A stretch of DNA of 64,000 nucleotides, taken from assembly GCF_007827795.1 (NCBI RefSeq), contig NZ_VITI01000011.1:111526-175525 (forward strand), written 5' to 3'. Positions within the stretch are counted from its first letter, which is position 1; every line of letters begins with the position of its first letter. A model generated the notes under the pieces. The model did not search any database and had not been told where the DNA came from. It was given only the letters and a program-made list of their open reading frames with translations. A program made the position numbers and the translations under genes. The stretch is from Azospirillum brasilense. GTDB lineage: Bacteria > Pseudomonadota > Alphaproteobacteria > Azospirillales > Azospirillaceae. Positions 38,361-49,200 of this stretch are shown here, in pieces.

Positions 38361-40277
38361 ATGGCCACGATCGGTGAAGTCCTGGCCATCGCGTTTGCCG
38401 ATCATTGCGCCGGCCGCGTACCCGAGGCGGCCGCCCTCTACCGCCGGGTGCTGGAAGCCGACCCGGCCAACCCCAACGCCTTGTATTTGCTCGGCATGAC
38501 CGAGTGGCAGGGCGGCCGGCCGGCCGCGGGCTTGTCCCTGATCGGGCGGGCGCTCCGGCTCAGTCCCGGCTGGATCGAGGCGCGCGTCAACCGGGCCATC
38601 ATCATGGACAAGGCCGGCCATCCCACGGAGGCCGCCGCCGACTGGCGACGGCTGACCCTCTTCGATCCGGGCCATCCGCGGGCATGGCGCAATCTCGGCG
38701 ACGCCTTCCAAGCCCAGGGCGATGCCGGGGCGCCGCAGGCCATCGATGCGCTGCAACGCGCCGTCCGCCTCGATCCCAATCTGGCCGAGGTGCATCACGA
38801 CCTGGGGGTGGTGCTCCGCCGCGCCGGCCGGCTCGACGGGGCGGTGGACAGCCTGCTCCGCGCCATCGCGGTCAAGGCCGATCTGGCGCCCGCCCACATG
38901 AACCTGGGCAACACCCTGCTCGAACGCGGTGATGACGACGCGGCCCAGGACAGCCTGCGGCGCGCGCTGGCACTCGGCCCGGCCAGCCCGGAAAACTGGT
39001 ACAATTTCGGCAACGCCCTGTACGCCCATGGCGATCCCCTACGGGCTCTGCACGCCTACCGGCGGTCGGCGTGGCTGGGGCTCGCCCTCGCCCGTCTGCG
39101 GGTGGCGACGGTGCTGAGCGATCTGGGCCGCTTGGCCGAGGCCGAGGCCGAACTGATCGAAAGCCTGCCGATCCCCGGAGTCGAGGTGTCCCTCAGCATC
39201 GAGTTGCTGAGCAACGTCTTCCTGCGAGGCGACCGGCTGGCGGAGGGGCGGGCGTTCTTCACCCGGCTGGCCTCGACGCCGCTTGGCGGCGTGGCCTATC
39301 GCGGGGAATGCCTGACGGCGCTCGCCGCGCTTGATCTGCGGGACGGCGCGCCACGGGCCGCCCGCGACCGGCTGGCGGCGGTCCGCGGGGACAACGGCTG
39401 GTTCTTCACCGTGAAGTCGCTCGCCGCCTTGCGCGCGACCCTGGCCGATCAGGGGCTCCAGCTGGTCCGCCCCGCCGCCATGGAGGCGGACGGCGGGCAC
39501 CGGCCCCCGCGCGTGACCTCGTCGTCGCTGGCCACCCGGGGCCGCTTCGCCCACACCGTCCTGGAATACATCCTGGTCCGGCTCTACGCCGAGAAGCATG
39601 GCTTCGTGCTGGAGACTCCCGACTGGGTGGGCGGCGCCTTCTTCGCGCTGAACGATCCGCCGCAGAGCGGTCCGCTGCCGCCGCTGCTGTTTTCCCGCCG
39701 CATCCTCAACGATCTGGTCAGCGGCACGGCGGAGCGGGCGCCGATCGCCGACCGCGACATCCTCTCCCCCCTGTTCCTGTTCGAGCACAGGCGGGAATAC
39801 CGGCAGCGGGTCCAGTCCTGGCTGACGCCGCGCCGGGTCTGGGCGCCGCACCTCGCCCCGGCTATGGAACGGTTGCGGGCGGCGGGGAACACGGTGATCG
39901 CGCTCCACATCCGGCGCGGCGACTTCGTGACCTCCAACTATCCGATCACCGAGACCGCCTGGTACGTCGACTGGCTGCGCGACTGGTGGCCGCGTCTCGA
40001 CCGGCCGGTGCTCTATGTGGCCAGCGACGACGTCGCGGCGGTCCGCCACGCCTTCGCGGAGTTCCATCCGCTGACACGGGCCGACGTCGTGGAGGAATGG
40101 GCGGGGTTGGACTTCCTTCAGGATTTCCACGTGCTGATGAACGCCGACGTGGTCGGCACCAGCGCCGCCAGCGGCTTCAGCGTCCTGGCCGCCCGCCTCA
40201 ACACACGCGCCCGCCTGTTCGTCGAGCCGGACGTCGCCGCCCGCCGCATCCGGCCCTTCGAGCCCTGGACGCCATGA
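38361..40277 (+). CDS. TPR protein with GT11-like (fucosyltransferase-type) domain
   Basis: 638 residues. Residues ~10-250 are TPR helices, for example AGRVPEAAALYRRVLEADPANPNALYLLGM and LAPAHMNLGNTLLERGDDDAAQDSL. After a linker, residues ~380-638 carry the LHIRRGDF motif (about 516-522), the donor-site HxRRGDF typical of GT11 alpha-1,2-fucosyltransferases and related enzymes, and a late NADVVGTSAASGFSVL block. It is the first gene of the glycosyltransferase cluster and is convergent with the next, three bases between stops. The sugar and acceptor are not known. Confidence 0.8.
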   Translation: MATIGEVLAIAFADHCAGRVPEAAALYRRVLEADPANPNALYLLGMTEWQGGRPAAGLSLIGRALRLSPGWIEARVNRAIIMDKAGHPTEAAADWRRLTLFDPGHPRAWRNLGDAFQAQGDAGAPQAIDALQRAVRLDPNLAEVHHDLGVVLRRAGRLDGAVDSLLRAIAVKADLAPAHMNLGNTLLERGDDDAAQDSLRRALALGPASPENWYNFGNALYAHGDPLRALHAYRRSAWLGLALARLRVATVLSDLGRLAEAEAELIESLPIPGVEVSLSIELLSNVFLRGDRLAEGRAFFTRLASTPLGGVAYRGECLTALAALDLRDGAPRAARDRLAAVRGDNGWFFTVKSLAALRATLADQGLQLVRPAAMEADGGHRPPRVTSSSLATRGRFAHTVLEYILVRLYAEKHGFVLETPDWVGGAFFALNDPPQSGPLPPLLFSRRILNDLVSGTAERAPIADRDILSPLFLFEHRREYRQRVQSWLTPRRVWAPHLAPAMERLRAAGNTVIALHIRRGDFVTSNYPITETAWYVDWLRDWWPRLDRPVLYVASDDVAAVRHAFAEFHPLTRADVVEEWAGLDFLQDFHVLMNADVVGTSAASGFSVLAARLNTRARLFVEPDVAARRIRPFEPWTP

Positions 40278-40280
40278 ACT

Positions 40281-42107
40281 TTACGCGACGGGCCACGGGC
40301 GGGGCCGGGCAAGGGCTTGCAGAGCGGCGCGGACACGGCCGACGACGGGCGCCCACGCGCCGCGCCGGTCCTGGCGGAACAGGCGCATGGTCGGGTACCA
40401 CGGCGTGCACATCCCCTGGTCCAGCCAGCGCCAGTCGGGGGCGAAGGGCAGCACCGTCCAGACCGGGCGGCCGAGCGCCCCGGCCAGATGGGCCGGCGCC
40501 GTGCAGGAGCTGATGACGAGGTCGAGGTTCTGCATGATCGCCGCGGTGTCGGCGAAGTCCGTGATCTCCGCGCCGAGGTCGGTGAAGGACGGCGGCAGCG
40601 GCCCGCAGGTTTCCAGGTCCTGCCGTCCCGCCCCCTTCTGCAGGCCGAAGACCGTGACGCCTGGAACGTCCAGCAGCGGAAGAAACGCCTTCAGGCGGGG
40701 CGAACGGATGTGGTCGGCCTTGAATTCGGGGTTGCCGGCCCACACCAGCCCCACCCTCAGCCCCGTCCACGGACCGGGCGGCGGCCCCAGGCGCGTCGCC
40801 CAGCGTGTCACCAGTTCCGGCTCGGCGCGCAGATAAGGGGCGTCGGCGGGGATCGTGTAGAGCATGGTGCCGAGGCGGTGCGGCAGGCTGGCCAGGGCGA
40901 CGTGCGCGTCGTGCGGCGGCGGCGGGTCGAAGCGGCCGACCACGCCCTCGATGCCCGGCATGGCGGAGAGCAGGCGGACGGCCTGACCGTTGCACTCGAT
41001 GAAGACGCGCACGCCCCGCGCCTGAAGCTGCGGGGCGAAGCGGGCGAACATGATCGTGTCGCCCACCCCCTGCTCGTCATGGACCAGCAGGGTCCGGCCG
41101 GTGAGGTCGGAGCCGTCCCAGACGGGGGAGGAGAAGCTGCGCCGGGGCGACGGAAAGTCGGCCATGCGCGAGCGCCATTCATACTCGGCGAACCCCTCCT
41201 CCAACTCGCCCTTGAGCAGCAGCCCGAAGCCCAGAGCGGTATGAGCCTCCGCCAGGGACGGGTCGAGCCGGACGGCGGCCCGCGTCAGGGCGATCATCTC
41301 GTCAACCCGCATCAGGTCGCGGGCCGCCAGACCGAGGTTGAGGTGGGTGTGCCCCGCACCCGGCTGCATCGCGATGGACCTCCGGAAGCAGGCCACCGCC
41401 TCGTCGAGCCGCCCGAGATCCTGAAGCGTGACGCCCAGGTTGTTGAGGACGCCGGGATCGCCCGGCGCGAAGCCGAGCGCGCAGCGGTAGTAGCGGACCG
41501 CCTCGTCGGCCCGGCCGAGACGGCGGTGCGCCATGCCCAGGTTGGCGTAGGCGGCGACCGAAGACGGCGTCATGCCGAGAAGCACCAACAGCTCCTCGAT
41601 CGCCTCCTCGGCGCGGCCGGCCAGGATGAGCGCCTGCGCGAGCAGCAGCCGCTGTTCGGTCAGCAGCGGCTTGAGGCGCAGCAGCCGGCGCAGCGCGGTC
41701 GCGGCGTCGCCGTGCCGGCCCTGATCCGTCAGCACGTTCGCTAAGTTGTTGAGCGCGTCGGCGGAGCCGGCGTCCAGCGCCAGGGCGCGCCGGCAGCAGG
41801 CCACGGCCTCGTCGCGCCGGCCGAGCCGCCGCAGCGCGCTGGCGAGGTTGGAGAAGCAGGCCACGTTGTCCGGGGCGGAGCGGACGGCCTGGGTCATCCA
41901 GTCCACGGCCTCCGCCGGCCGCCCGCCCTGGAGCGCCAGCGCGCCCAGGAGATGCAGGGCGTCCGGGTGACGGGGGTGGTCGGCGAGAACGCGCCGGTAC
42001 GCGCTCTCCGCCTCGGCCAGCCGGCCGGCCCCGTGATGGGCGAGGCCCGCCGCGACGAGCGCCGCGGGGTCGGGTCGATCCAGGGTGGCTTTGCTGGGGA
42101 AGGCCAT
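40281..42107 (-). CDS. TPR protein with GT9-like glycosyltransferase domain
   Basis: 608 residues. Residues ~10-320 are about nine TPRs (for example AEAHTALGFGLLLKGELEEGFAEYEWR). Residues ~340-600 are a GT9-like nucleotide-sugar domain: LLVHDEQGVGDTIMFARFAPQLQARGVRVFIEC, GLRVGLVWAGNPEF, DFADTAAIMQNLDLVISSCTAPAHLAGALGRPVW and the end TPWYPTMRLFRQ. The C-terminal domain DNA matches, inverted, that of the gene at 46273-50073. It is last in a three-gene minus-strand operon (46156, 44939, 42107). Confidence 0.85.
   Translation of the reverse strand: MAFPSKATLDRPDPAALVAAGLAHHGAGRLAEAESAYRRVLADHPRHPDALHLLGALALQGGRPAEAVDWMTQAVRSAPDNVACFSNLASALRRLGRRDEAVACCRRALALDAGSADALNNLANVLTDQGRHGDAATALRRLLRLKPLLTEQRLLLAQALILAGRAEEAIEELLVLLGMTPSSVAAYANLGMAHRRLGRADEAVRYYRCALGFAPGDPGVLNNLGVTLQDLGRLDEAVACFRRSIAMQPGAGHTHLNLGLAARDLMRVDEMIALTRAAVRLDPSLAEAHTALGFGLLLKGELEEGFAEYEWRSRMADFPSPRRSFSSPVWDGSDLTGRTLLVHDEQGVGDTIMFARFAPQLQARGVRVFIECNGQAVRLLSAMPGIEGVVGRFDPPPPHDAHVALASLPHRLGTMLYTIPADAPYLRAEPELVTRWATRLGPPPGPWTGLRVGLVWAGNPEFKADHIRSPRLKAFLPLLDVPGVTVFGLQKGAGRQDLETCGPLPPSFTDLGAEITDFADTAAIMQNLDLVISSCTAPAHLAGALGRPVWTVLPFAPDWRWLDQGMCTPWYPTMRLFRQDRRGAWAPVVGRVRAALQALARPRPWPVA
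40455..40559 (-). repeat. long inverted repeat, left copy
   Basis: The 105 bases here are, by eye, identical in reverse complement to 49801-49905. The surrounding GT9-like domain continues with high but imperfect identity on both sides. The copies are about 9.2 kb apart and in opposite orientation, each inside a GT9-like coding region. Confidence 0.8.
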
Positions 42108-42131
42108 GCGTGCGTGCTTTCGAATCGTCGA

Positions 42132-44939
42132 TCAGATCAGAACCGGGGATGCCCAGGGATCGTAGGGGACCAGGGCCCGGCGCGTCGGGTCCGGCCGATG
42201 GAACCCGTCGGCGTTGCGGTTCAGCATGGTGGCGACGAAGGAGAAGGAGCTGTTGGAAATGGCGACCCGGTCGGCGTGGCAGAGCACATGGAAATCGGTG
42301 AAGAACTCCGCGCCCGCGATCGGCTCGGCGAGATCGCGGCCGGTGACGGGGCGGTAGGCGGCGAACTCCCGCAGCTGGGCGGGATCATCGGTCGCGATGA
42401 ACAGGAGCGGATGGTCGAGCGTCGACCAGACGGTCTCCAGCCAGTGCCGGTACCAGGACGCCGGGGCGATCCAGAACCGTCCCCAGCCGAAATCCCCGCG
42501 CCGGAGGTGCAGCGCCACGACGGTGCGGCCGGCGTTGCGCAGACGGCCGAGCACCGCATCCGCGTAAGGTTGGAGGTTGCGCCCCGGCGTGAACAGCGCG
42601 CGGAACTCCTCCCTGAACGGTGCCAGGGGGGTCGTGTCACCACAGAAATAGCCGGACACGTCGCGGTCCGCCAGCACGGCGGAGTGCTCCCCGCGGAGGG
42701 AGGCGGTCAGGGCGGCTTCCCCGTCCGCTTCCGCCACGCGCGGCAACGCCGGGCCGGGCAGGGGATCGGCGTGATCGTACAGGTGGCGGCCGAGCCATGG
42801 CGGAACCTCCAGGGTGAGGCCATGCCTTGCGGCGTAGAGGCGCAAGGCGCCGTACTGGAGAAGCTGGTTGCCGAACCGTCCGTTCAGCCCGAGGACGGTC
42901 GAGGCGAGGCGGCGGCCCGGCCCGCCCGCCGGGGCGGGAACCGGCGGCGGCCCCCACCGGCGCGTCAGCAGGGACAGCGCGCGGCGCGTGAAGGCCTCGC
43001 CGAAACCGGGGTTGCAGCGGATCGCCCGTTCCCAGGCCGTCAGCGCCTCGTCGGGGCGGCCAAGCGATTCCAACGCTCCGGCCAGCGCCGCGTGGCCGCC
43101 GTAAAGCGCGGGGCTGAACCGCAGCGCCCGGCGGGCATGCTCCACCGCCGTCACCCCGTCGCCGAGGGCCAAAGTGGCTTCTGCGCAGTCCACGTTGAGG
43201 TCGGACGGCATGGGGTCCAGCCGGAGCGCCCGACCCAGCTCCCGCCGCGCCTGTTCGGTATGCCCGAGCCGCCGGTTCGCGCGGCCCAACAGCCATTGGG
43301 CGTTGGGATGGCCCGGCTGGAGCGCCAGCGCGCGGCGCAGCCGGAGGACGGCCTGGGCATGGGCGTCGGTATCGAACAGCAGGGAGCCGAGATTGCACCA
43401 TGCGGCGGCCGCGCCGGGATGAAGGCACGCCACCGCCCGGAAGGCCGTCAGCGCAAGCCGGTTGCGTTGAAGCCGGTGCGCGAGCAATCCCAACTCGAAC
43501 CAGGCTTCGGTGCGACCAGGGTCCTCGGCGGCGGCGCGGGTCAGCGCGGCGGTGGCGCGGTCGAGCTGTCCGGCCTGGATGGCGTCCTTTCCCAGCGCGA
43601 CGAGGTCGATGGCGCGCGGGGCGTCCGCGGGGAGCGTGGGCGATGTGGGCGGAGGCCACCCAAGCCACCCCTGCGCCGTGAGGAACGGCGGTCCGCTCCA
43701 GCCGCCGTCGCGCAGAAGCGCGGATCGCTTGGCTTTCAGCGCGTGGATGCGGCGCTGGGTCAGGATCTCGATCGCGACGAAGCGGGAATCGGGCGGCGCC
43801 GCTTCCCCCGGCTTGGCGCCGCTGGTCATCGTCTGGCGTTGCCGCGCCAGGGCGTTGTCCGCCCGCATCGTGTAGTGGACCGTCTTCTCCGCGATCCGGA
43901 TTCCGCCGAACATGCTGTGGAGCGCCCGGCCGTAGGCCACGTCGTCGGCCACGGCCGGGTGGAACGGCGCCTCCTCCGGAAAGCCGCCGATCATGTCGTG
44001 GCAGACGCGCCGTACGCAGAGGTTGCAGGGGTAGCTCAGCTCCGACGCCTCGCGCCACGCGGGGGTGATCTCCTCGTCGATGGTGTCGAAGTGCATCCCG
44101 GTGCGGACGAACCCGGCGTTGGGTGTGTGATCCAGTACCGTCGCCGTCAGCACGAAATGCCGCTCGAAGAAGTAATCGTCGGCGTCGAGGAACCACAGGT
44201 AACGGCCCAGCCCGGCGGCGGCGCCGATGTTGCGCGACCGGCCCGCTCCCTGGTTGCGGTTGTTCGCGATCAGCGCGACGCTCTGCTCCGGATGTTCCCG
44301 CGCCCAGCGCAGGACCCGCGACGCCGTCTCGTCGGGGGAGGCGTCGTCGACGACGCAGACATGGACCTGTGCCCGTGGGTCCCGCACCGTCTCGCGGTAG
44401 AATCGGGCCGCCGCGGCGACGCTGTCGAGCGCCCGTCCGATGGTGTCCTCCATCCGATGCGCGGGGATCACCACGGTGCCGAGACAGTCGGTGTCGACCT
44501 TGTGGCGCGCGATCCCCCGCAGGGCGACTCCCAACCCGCAATCCTCGAAGCCGGCGGCGGCGTGCAGCCGCTCGGCCTCCGCGTCGCGCCCCTGGACCAA
44601 GCGGACGATGCCCAGGGCGCGGGCCAGGTCACCCTGTGGCGGCATGAGGCACGCCAACGGTTCCAGCAACGCCGCCGCCTCGTCGGCCGCCCCGTCCTGC
44701 AGGCGCGCCAAGGCCCGGCCGGCGGCGCGGCCCAGGGGCTCCCCGATCTGCCGGCCGAGCGCCTCATGGTCGCCGTGCAGGCGGGCGGCCCGGACGAACA
44801 GCCCGATCGCCCGCAGGCCGTCGCCCGCTGTGCGGGCGGCGTGCGCCGCGTGCTGCCACGCGACCGCATCCGCCGGATCGATCGCGAGCACCCGTCGGTG
44901 TGACGGGGCGCCGTCGGAGGCCTTCGCATCCCGTGTCAT
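42132..44939 (-). CDS. GT2 - TPR - GT11-like fusion glycosyltransferase
   Basis: 935 residues with two catalytic modules. Residues ~154-390 are a GT2/GT-A domain: TVVIPAHRMEDTIGRALDS, VVDDASPDETASRVL, and the DxD region WFLDADDYFF near 249-258. Residues ~430-690 are TPRs. Residues ~710-935 are GT11-like: LNGRFGNQLLQYGALRLYAARHG, HLRRGDF at 811-817 and SNSSFSF near 893, which match the three motifs of alpha-1,2-fucosyltransferases. One polypeptide could add two successive sugars. The ATG overlaps the upstream GT4 stop (ATGA). Confidence 0.87.
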   Translation of the reverse strand: MTRDAKASDGAPSHRRVLAIDPADAVAWQHAAHAARTAGDGLRAIGLFVRAARLHGDHEALGRQIGEPLGRAAGRALARLQDGAADEAAALLEPLACLMPPQGDLARALGIVRLVQGRDAEAERLHAAAGFEDCGLGVALRGIARHKVDTDCLGTVVIPAHRMEDTIGRALDSVAAAARFYRETVRDPRAQVHVCVVDDASPDETASRVLRWAREHPEQSVALIANNRNQGAGRSRNIGAAAGLGRYLWFLDADDYFFERHFVLTATVLDHTPNAGFVRTGMHFDTIDEEITPAWREASELSYPCNLCVRRVCHDMIGGFPEEAPFHPAVADDVAYGRALHSMFGGIRIAEKTVHYTMRADNALARQRQTMTSGAKPGEAAPPDSRFVAIEILTQRRIHALKAKRSALLRDGGWSGPPFLTAQGWLGWPPPTSPTLPADAPRAIDLVALGKDAIQAGQLDRATAALTRAAAEDPGRTEAWFELGLLAHRLQRNRLALTAFRAVACLHPGAAAAWCNLGSLLFDTDAHAQAVLRLRRALALQPGHPNAQWLLGRANRRLGHTEQARRELGRALRLDPMPSDLNVDCAEATLALGDGVTAVEHARRALRFSPALYGGHAALAGALESLGRPDEALTAWERAIRCNPGFGEAFTRRALSLLTRRWGPPPVPAPAGGPGRRLASTVLGLNGRFGNQLLQYGALRLYAARHGLTLEVPPWLGRHLYDHADPLPGPALPRVAEADGEAALTASLRGEHSAVLADRDVSGYFCGDTTPLAPFREEFRALFTPGRNLQPYADAVLGRLRNAGRTVVALHLRRGDFGWGRFWIAPASWYRHWLETVWSTLDHPLLFIATDDPAQLREFAAYRPVTGRDLAEPIAGAEFFTDFHVLCHADRVAISNSSFSFVATMLNRNADGFHRPDPTRRALVPYDPWASPVLI

Positions 44940-46156
44940 CCCCGGACCACCGCCGCCACGAAGGTCTCGGCGAAGGCGCGCCAGGTCCGCTCGCCGCGCA
45001 GGAAGGCCCGCGCCTTGTCGGCGCGGGCGCGGGCGGCGGCGCGGTCGGTGTAGAGGGTTTCGAGATGGGCAACGACCTCCTCGACGGAGGATTCCCCCCA
45101 GCCGCGGCGCCGGCCAGCCGGATCGGCCACCGGGTCCTGCCGGCTCAACGGCAGACAGGCGCCGTCGCGGATCAGGTCGAGGTGGCCGGTGTTGGCCGAC
45201 AGGATGACCGGCACGCCGCAGGCCATCGCCTCCATGGCGACGAGGTTGGTCGCCCCTTCGCAGCGGTTGGGAAAGATGGCGGCGTGGCATTCCGCCAGGA
45301 TCGCCGGGATCTGGCCGCGCCCGAGGAAGCCCATGTCGACGAAGCCCTCCGGCGGCACGCCGCAGTCCATCGCCCATTCCACGATGCGCAGCTTGCCGTT
45401 GTCGCCCACGGCGGGGGCGGCGGGCACGAGCGGGGACTCCGCGATGTCGGCGGAGGTGTGCGGCCAGGGGTTGTGCCACGCGGTGACCAGCAGCGCGTCG
45501 GGATGGCGCTCATGGAACCGCCGGAAGGCGGCGAGCACGATGTCCTGCCCTTTGCGGAACTCCACCTTCCCGCCCGAGAAGACGACGAAACGGTCGCCGA
45601 AGCGCCGGGCCGGCGGGACCGGCGCCAGTTCGTCCGGGTCCACGCCCTGGAAGGCGCAGCCGACGTTGGCGAAGCCTTGTTCGGCCAGCAGCGCCCTGTT
45701 GTACTCGGAATGGACCACGAGCGTGTCATAGCTCCGCGCGCGGCGCAGCGTGTCCTGGTCGAACAGGGTATCCTCGTAGGCGATGACCCCGACGTTGCGG
45801 CTGCCGCGGAACCGGGCGGAGAGCGGCCCCGCGACGAAACCGTTGCCGAGCGCGTGCAGGACGGTGCAGTCGTTGAGGCCCAGCATCCGGTTCCCCGACC
45901 GGTCGGCGATCGCCGTGATCTGCTGATAACCGTTCACCAGGACGTCCAGCTTGTCCCGGTTCTCCGGCCGCATCGTGGACAGAAGCGGCTTTTCCAGCAG
46001 GAGCGGTGGCCGTCCCCGGTCGATCAGATGCAGCGCCGTGTGGACGCCGACCAGACCCCAGCCGTGGATCTCCGAAAGCTGCCACGTCAGCGCCAGGTTC
46101 TGTTCCACGCACGGCTTTCCGACGCCCACCGCTGCCAACTCCGTCACGCGCCGCAC
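44936..46156 (-). CDS. GT4-family glycosyltransferase
   Basis: 406 residues without TPR repeats. The GT-B domain shows VVFSGGKVEFRKGQDIVLAAFRRF, the donor-site AIFPNRCEGATNLVAMEAMACGVPVI (glutamates of the EX7E type), and HLDLIRDG. It is the only cluster member lacking TPRs. It starts the minus-strand operon and is divergent from the 46273 gene by 116 bases, so the two starts share a regulatory gap. Confidence 0.87.
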   Translation of the reverse strand: MRRVTELAAVGVGKPCVEQNLALTWQLSEIHGWGLVGVHTALHLIDRGRPPLLLEKPLLSTMRPENRDKLDVLVNGYQQITAIADRSGNRMLGLNDCTVLHALGNGFVAGPLSARFRGSRNVGVIAYEDTLFDQDTLRRARSYDTLVVHSEYNRALLAEQGFANVGCAFQGVDPDELAPVPPARRFGDRFVVFSGGKVEFRKGQDIVLAAFRRFHERHPDALLVTAWHNPWPHTSADIAESPLVPAAPAVGDNGKLRIVEWAMDCGVPPEGFVDMGFLGRGQIPAILAECHAAIFPNRCEGATNLVAMEAMACGVPVILSANTGHLDLIRDGACLPLSRQDPVADPAGRRRGWGESSVEEVVAHLETLYTDRAAARARADKARAFLRGERTWRAFAETFVAAVVRG

Positions 46157-46272
46157 ATCCTTTCATGCCATGGCCTTCATGCTCATCGCCTTGGATGGTA
46201 GGATAGCAGAACGCGGACGCCGATACACAGCGTGAGCCGCCGTCCAGTGCGAGCCATCCAGCCCGAGCCAGC

Positions 46273-49200
46273 ATGACCGTCAAGATCGCCTTTCTCGACC
46301 CGGCGGGTGGGGACTACACGCCGGACACGCCACGTCTGCACCCACTCGGCGGTTCGCAATCGGCCCTGTGCTACCTCGCGGAGGCACTGGCCGCCGCCGG
46401 GCTTGAGGTCACGCTGGTCAACGGCACCCGGACGCCCGGCATGGTGCGCGGGGTGCGCTGCCTTCCCGCCGGCGCGGTGCCCTGGGAGGGCATGCGCGCC
46501 TTTGACGTCGTGGTGCTGCTCAACGGCTGCCCGACGGAGGCGCTGACCCGGCTGCGCGCGACCCTCGACGGCGGCCGGAAGCTGATCCTGTGGATGCAGC
46601 ACGCTGTCGACCAGCCCGCCGCGCAGTGCGTCGCGGAGCCGCAGGCGCGCGCCTGCTGGGACGCCTTCGCCTTCGTCAGCCGCTGGCAGATGGACGGCTA
46701 CCTGAAGGAGTTCGACCTCGACCGCCGGCTCTGCCGCATCCTGCGCAACGGAATCGCCCCGGCCTTCTCCGGCCTGTTTCCGGCGGGGGCCGACATCATG
46801 GCGGGGAAGCCGTGGCCACCGGTCCTGGCCTACACCAGCACGCCCTTCCGCGGCCTCGACGTGCTGCTCGACAGCGTTCCCCGCCTGCGGGCGGCGATCC
46901 CCGGAACCACCGTCCGGGTGTTCTCCAGCCTGGAAGGCTATCAGGTCCCCGCCGACCAGGACCCCTACGCCGCCCTCTACCAGCGCTGCCGCGACACCGA
47001 GGGCGTGGATTATGTGGGGGCGGTCTCCCAAGGCGCCCTGGCGGAGGCGTTGCGCGGCGCGACCGGCTTCGCCTACCCGAACCGCTTCGCCGAGACGTCC
47101 TGCATCGCCGTCATGGAGGCGCTGGCCGCCGGCTGCCTCGTCGTGTCCAGCGCGCTGGGGGCGCTGCCGGAGACCACGGCCGGCTTCGCCCGGCTGATCC
47201 CGGTCCCGGAGGACCCGGCGGAGCACGCCGTCCGCTTCGCCGACGCCGCCGGCGCAGCCCTCGTCCAGTGGCGCGACGATCGCGCGGCCGCCGGCCGCCG
47301 GCTTCGCGAACAGGTGGATCACGTCACCGCCGGGATGAACTGGGCCGGACGGGCCGGGGACTGGTTGGCATGGCTCGATGAGCTGAGAGGCGATCACAGG
47401 AAAGGCGCCGCACCGGGCGAGGCGGTGGCGGCCGTCACCGCCGATCTGGCCGAAGCGCAGCAGCGCCTGCTGGATGCGTTGGGCGGCCACCTGAACGCCC
47501 GCCCGCAGGACGGGGACGATCACGCCTGGCGGGCGGAGGCGCGCGCGCTGATCGCGCTGATCGAGCGCTCCTTGCGGCTCGACCACAACACGGAGGAGAA
47601 CCGCTCGGCCGTCTGGACGACGCTGCGCGGGTTCGACGCATGGTTCGCCTATGTCACGACGCTGTCGGACGCGCCGCCGCCAGCGGCACCGCCCGCCGGC
47701 GGGCGGCGGATCTACGATTGCTTCCAGTTCTACAACGAGCTGGACCTCCTGGAGGTGCGGCTGGCCGAGCTGGACGCGGTGGTCGACCGCTTCGTCCTGG
47801 TCGAGGCGACCTTCACCCACGCCGGCGATCCCAAACCCCTCCATTACGCGGAAAACCGCGCGCGCTTCGCGGCCTACGCCGACAAGATCATCCACGTCGT
47901 CGTCGACGATGACCCCGGCGGCTTCGCGTGGCAGCGCGAGGCCCACCAGCGCGACGCGATCACCCGCGGCCTCGACGGCTGCGACCCGACGGACATGATC
48001 GTCGTCTCGGACGCCGACGAAATCCTCCGCCCCTGGGTGATGGAGCGGCTGCGCCGGGAGCCGGACGACGGACGCTCGCTGTTCGCGCCCCACCTCGACA
48101 TCTTCCTCTATTTCCTCGACCTCAAATCGCCCGACCCCTGGGTGTCGGTGGCCGCCGCCCCGTGGGAGCTGATCCGCCGGATCGGCGCCAACCGCGCCCG
48201 CTACCTGACCAAGTTGGGGCATGGGCGGGTCGTCCCGGACGCCGGCTGGCACTTCACCTGGATGGGCGGGATCGAGCGCTTCCGCGCCAAGCTGCGGGCC
48301 TTCGCGCACCGCGAGATGATCGCGGCGTTCGAACGGGACCCGGCGGCGAACCGGGAACGGCTGGACCGCTTCTACGCCACCGGGCGCTTCGACGGCGGTG
48401 CCGTTCCCGGCATGTGGACGTCCCCCGCGCCCGTCCCCATCGACGCTAGCTTTCCCCGGCCGATCCGCGAGCGGATCGACCATTTCCGCGCCCTCGGCTG
48501 GATCTCGCCGGATGCCAGCCCCCCGGTGTCAGAGGAGCCGGCGGAGGAAGCCGGGGCGGAGCACCGCCGTGCCCTGGTCCTCGATCCCGCGTCCATCGAC
48601 GCCTTCCATGTCCTGGCGATGGAGCGGCTCGGCCGCAACGCGCCGGAGGCGGCGGTCGGGCCGCTGCGCCGCTGCGCCGTCCTCGATCCCTTCGGCACCT
48701 TCCACCGCTTCCATCTCGCCCATGCGCTGCTGACGCGCCAGCGTTACGGCGAGGCGGCGGGCGTGCTGCGGGAGCTGATCCGCCTCGCCCCCGACGACCA
48801 TCGCGCCCGCGCCAACCTGGGCATCGCGCTCAAGAATCTGGGGCGCCACGACGAGGCGGTCGACATCGGCCGCTTGGCGCTGGCGCTCGCCCCCGCCGAA
48901 CCCGGTGTGCTCAGCAACCTGGGGCTCGCGCTCTCCCTGCTGACCGGGGGGGACGAGGCGGCGGCGCGCGTCCTGCGCCGGGCGGTGGCGATCGACCCGG
49001 ACTTCACGTCGGCCCGGCTGAACCTCGGGCTGGTGCTCAGCAAGCTGCGGCGGATCGGGGAGGCGGAGGCTCAGTGCCGGCGCGTCCTCGACCGCGATCC
49101 GAACCACGCCGAGGCGCACACCCTGCTGGGCACCTGTCTGCTGCTCCGCGGCGAGTTGGAGGCGGGGTTCCGGGAATACGAGTGGCGCACCCGTCTGGTC

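Noticed and set aside
41952..44903. 983-residue plus-strand open frame opposite the GT2-TPR-GT11 gene
   Set aside because: No motifs and no plausible start; the minus frame carries complete glycosyltransferase motifs.
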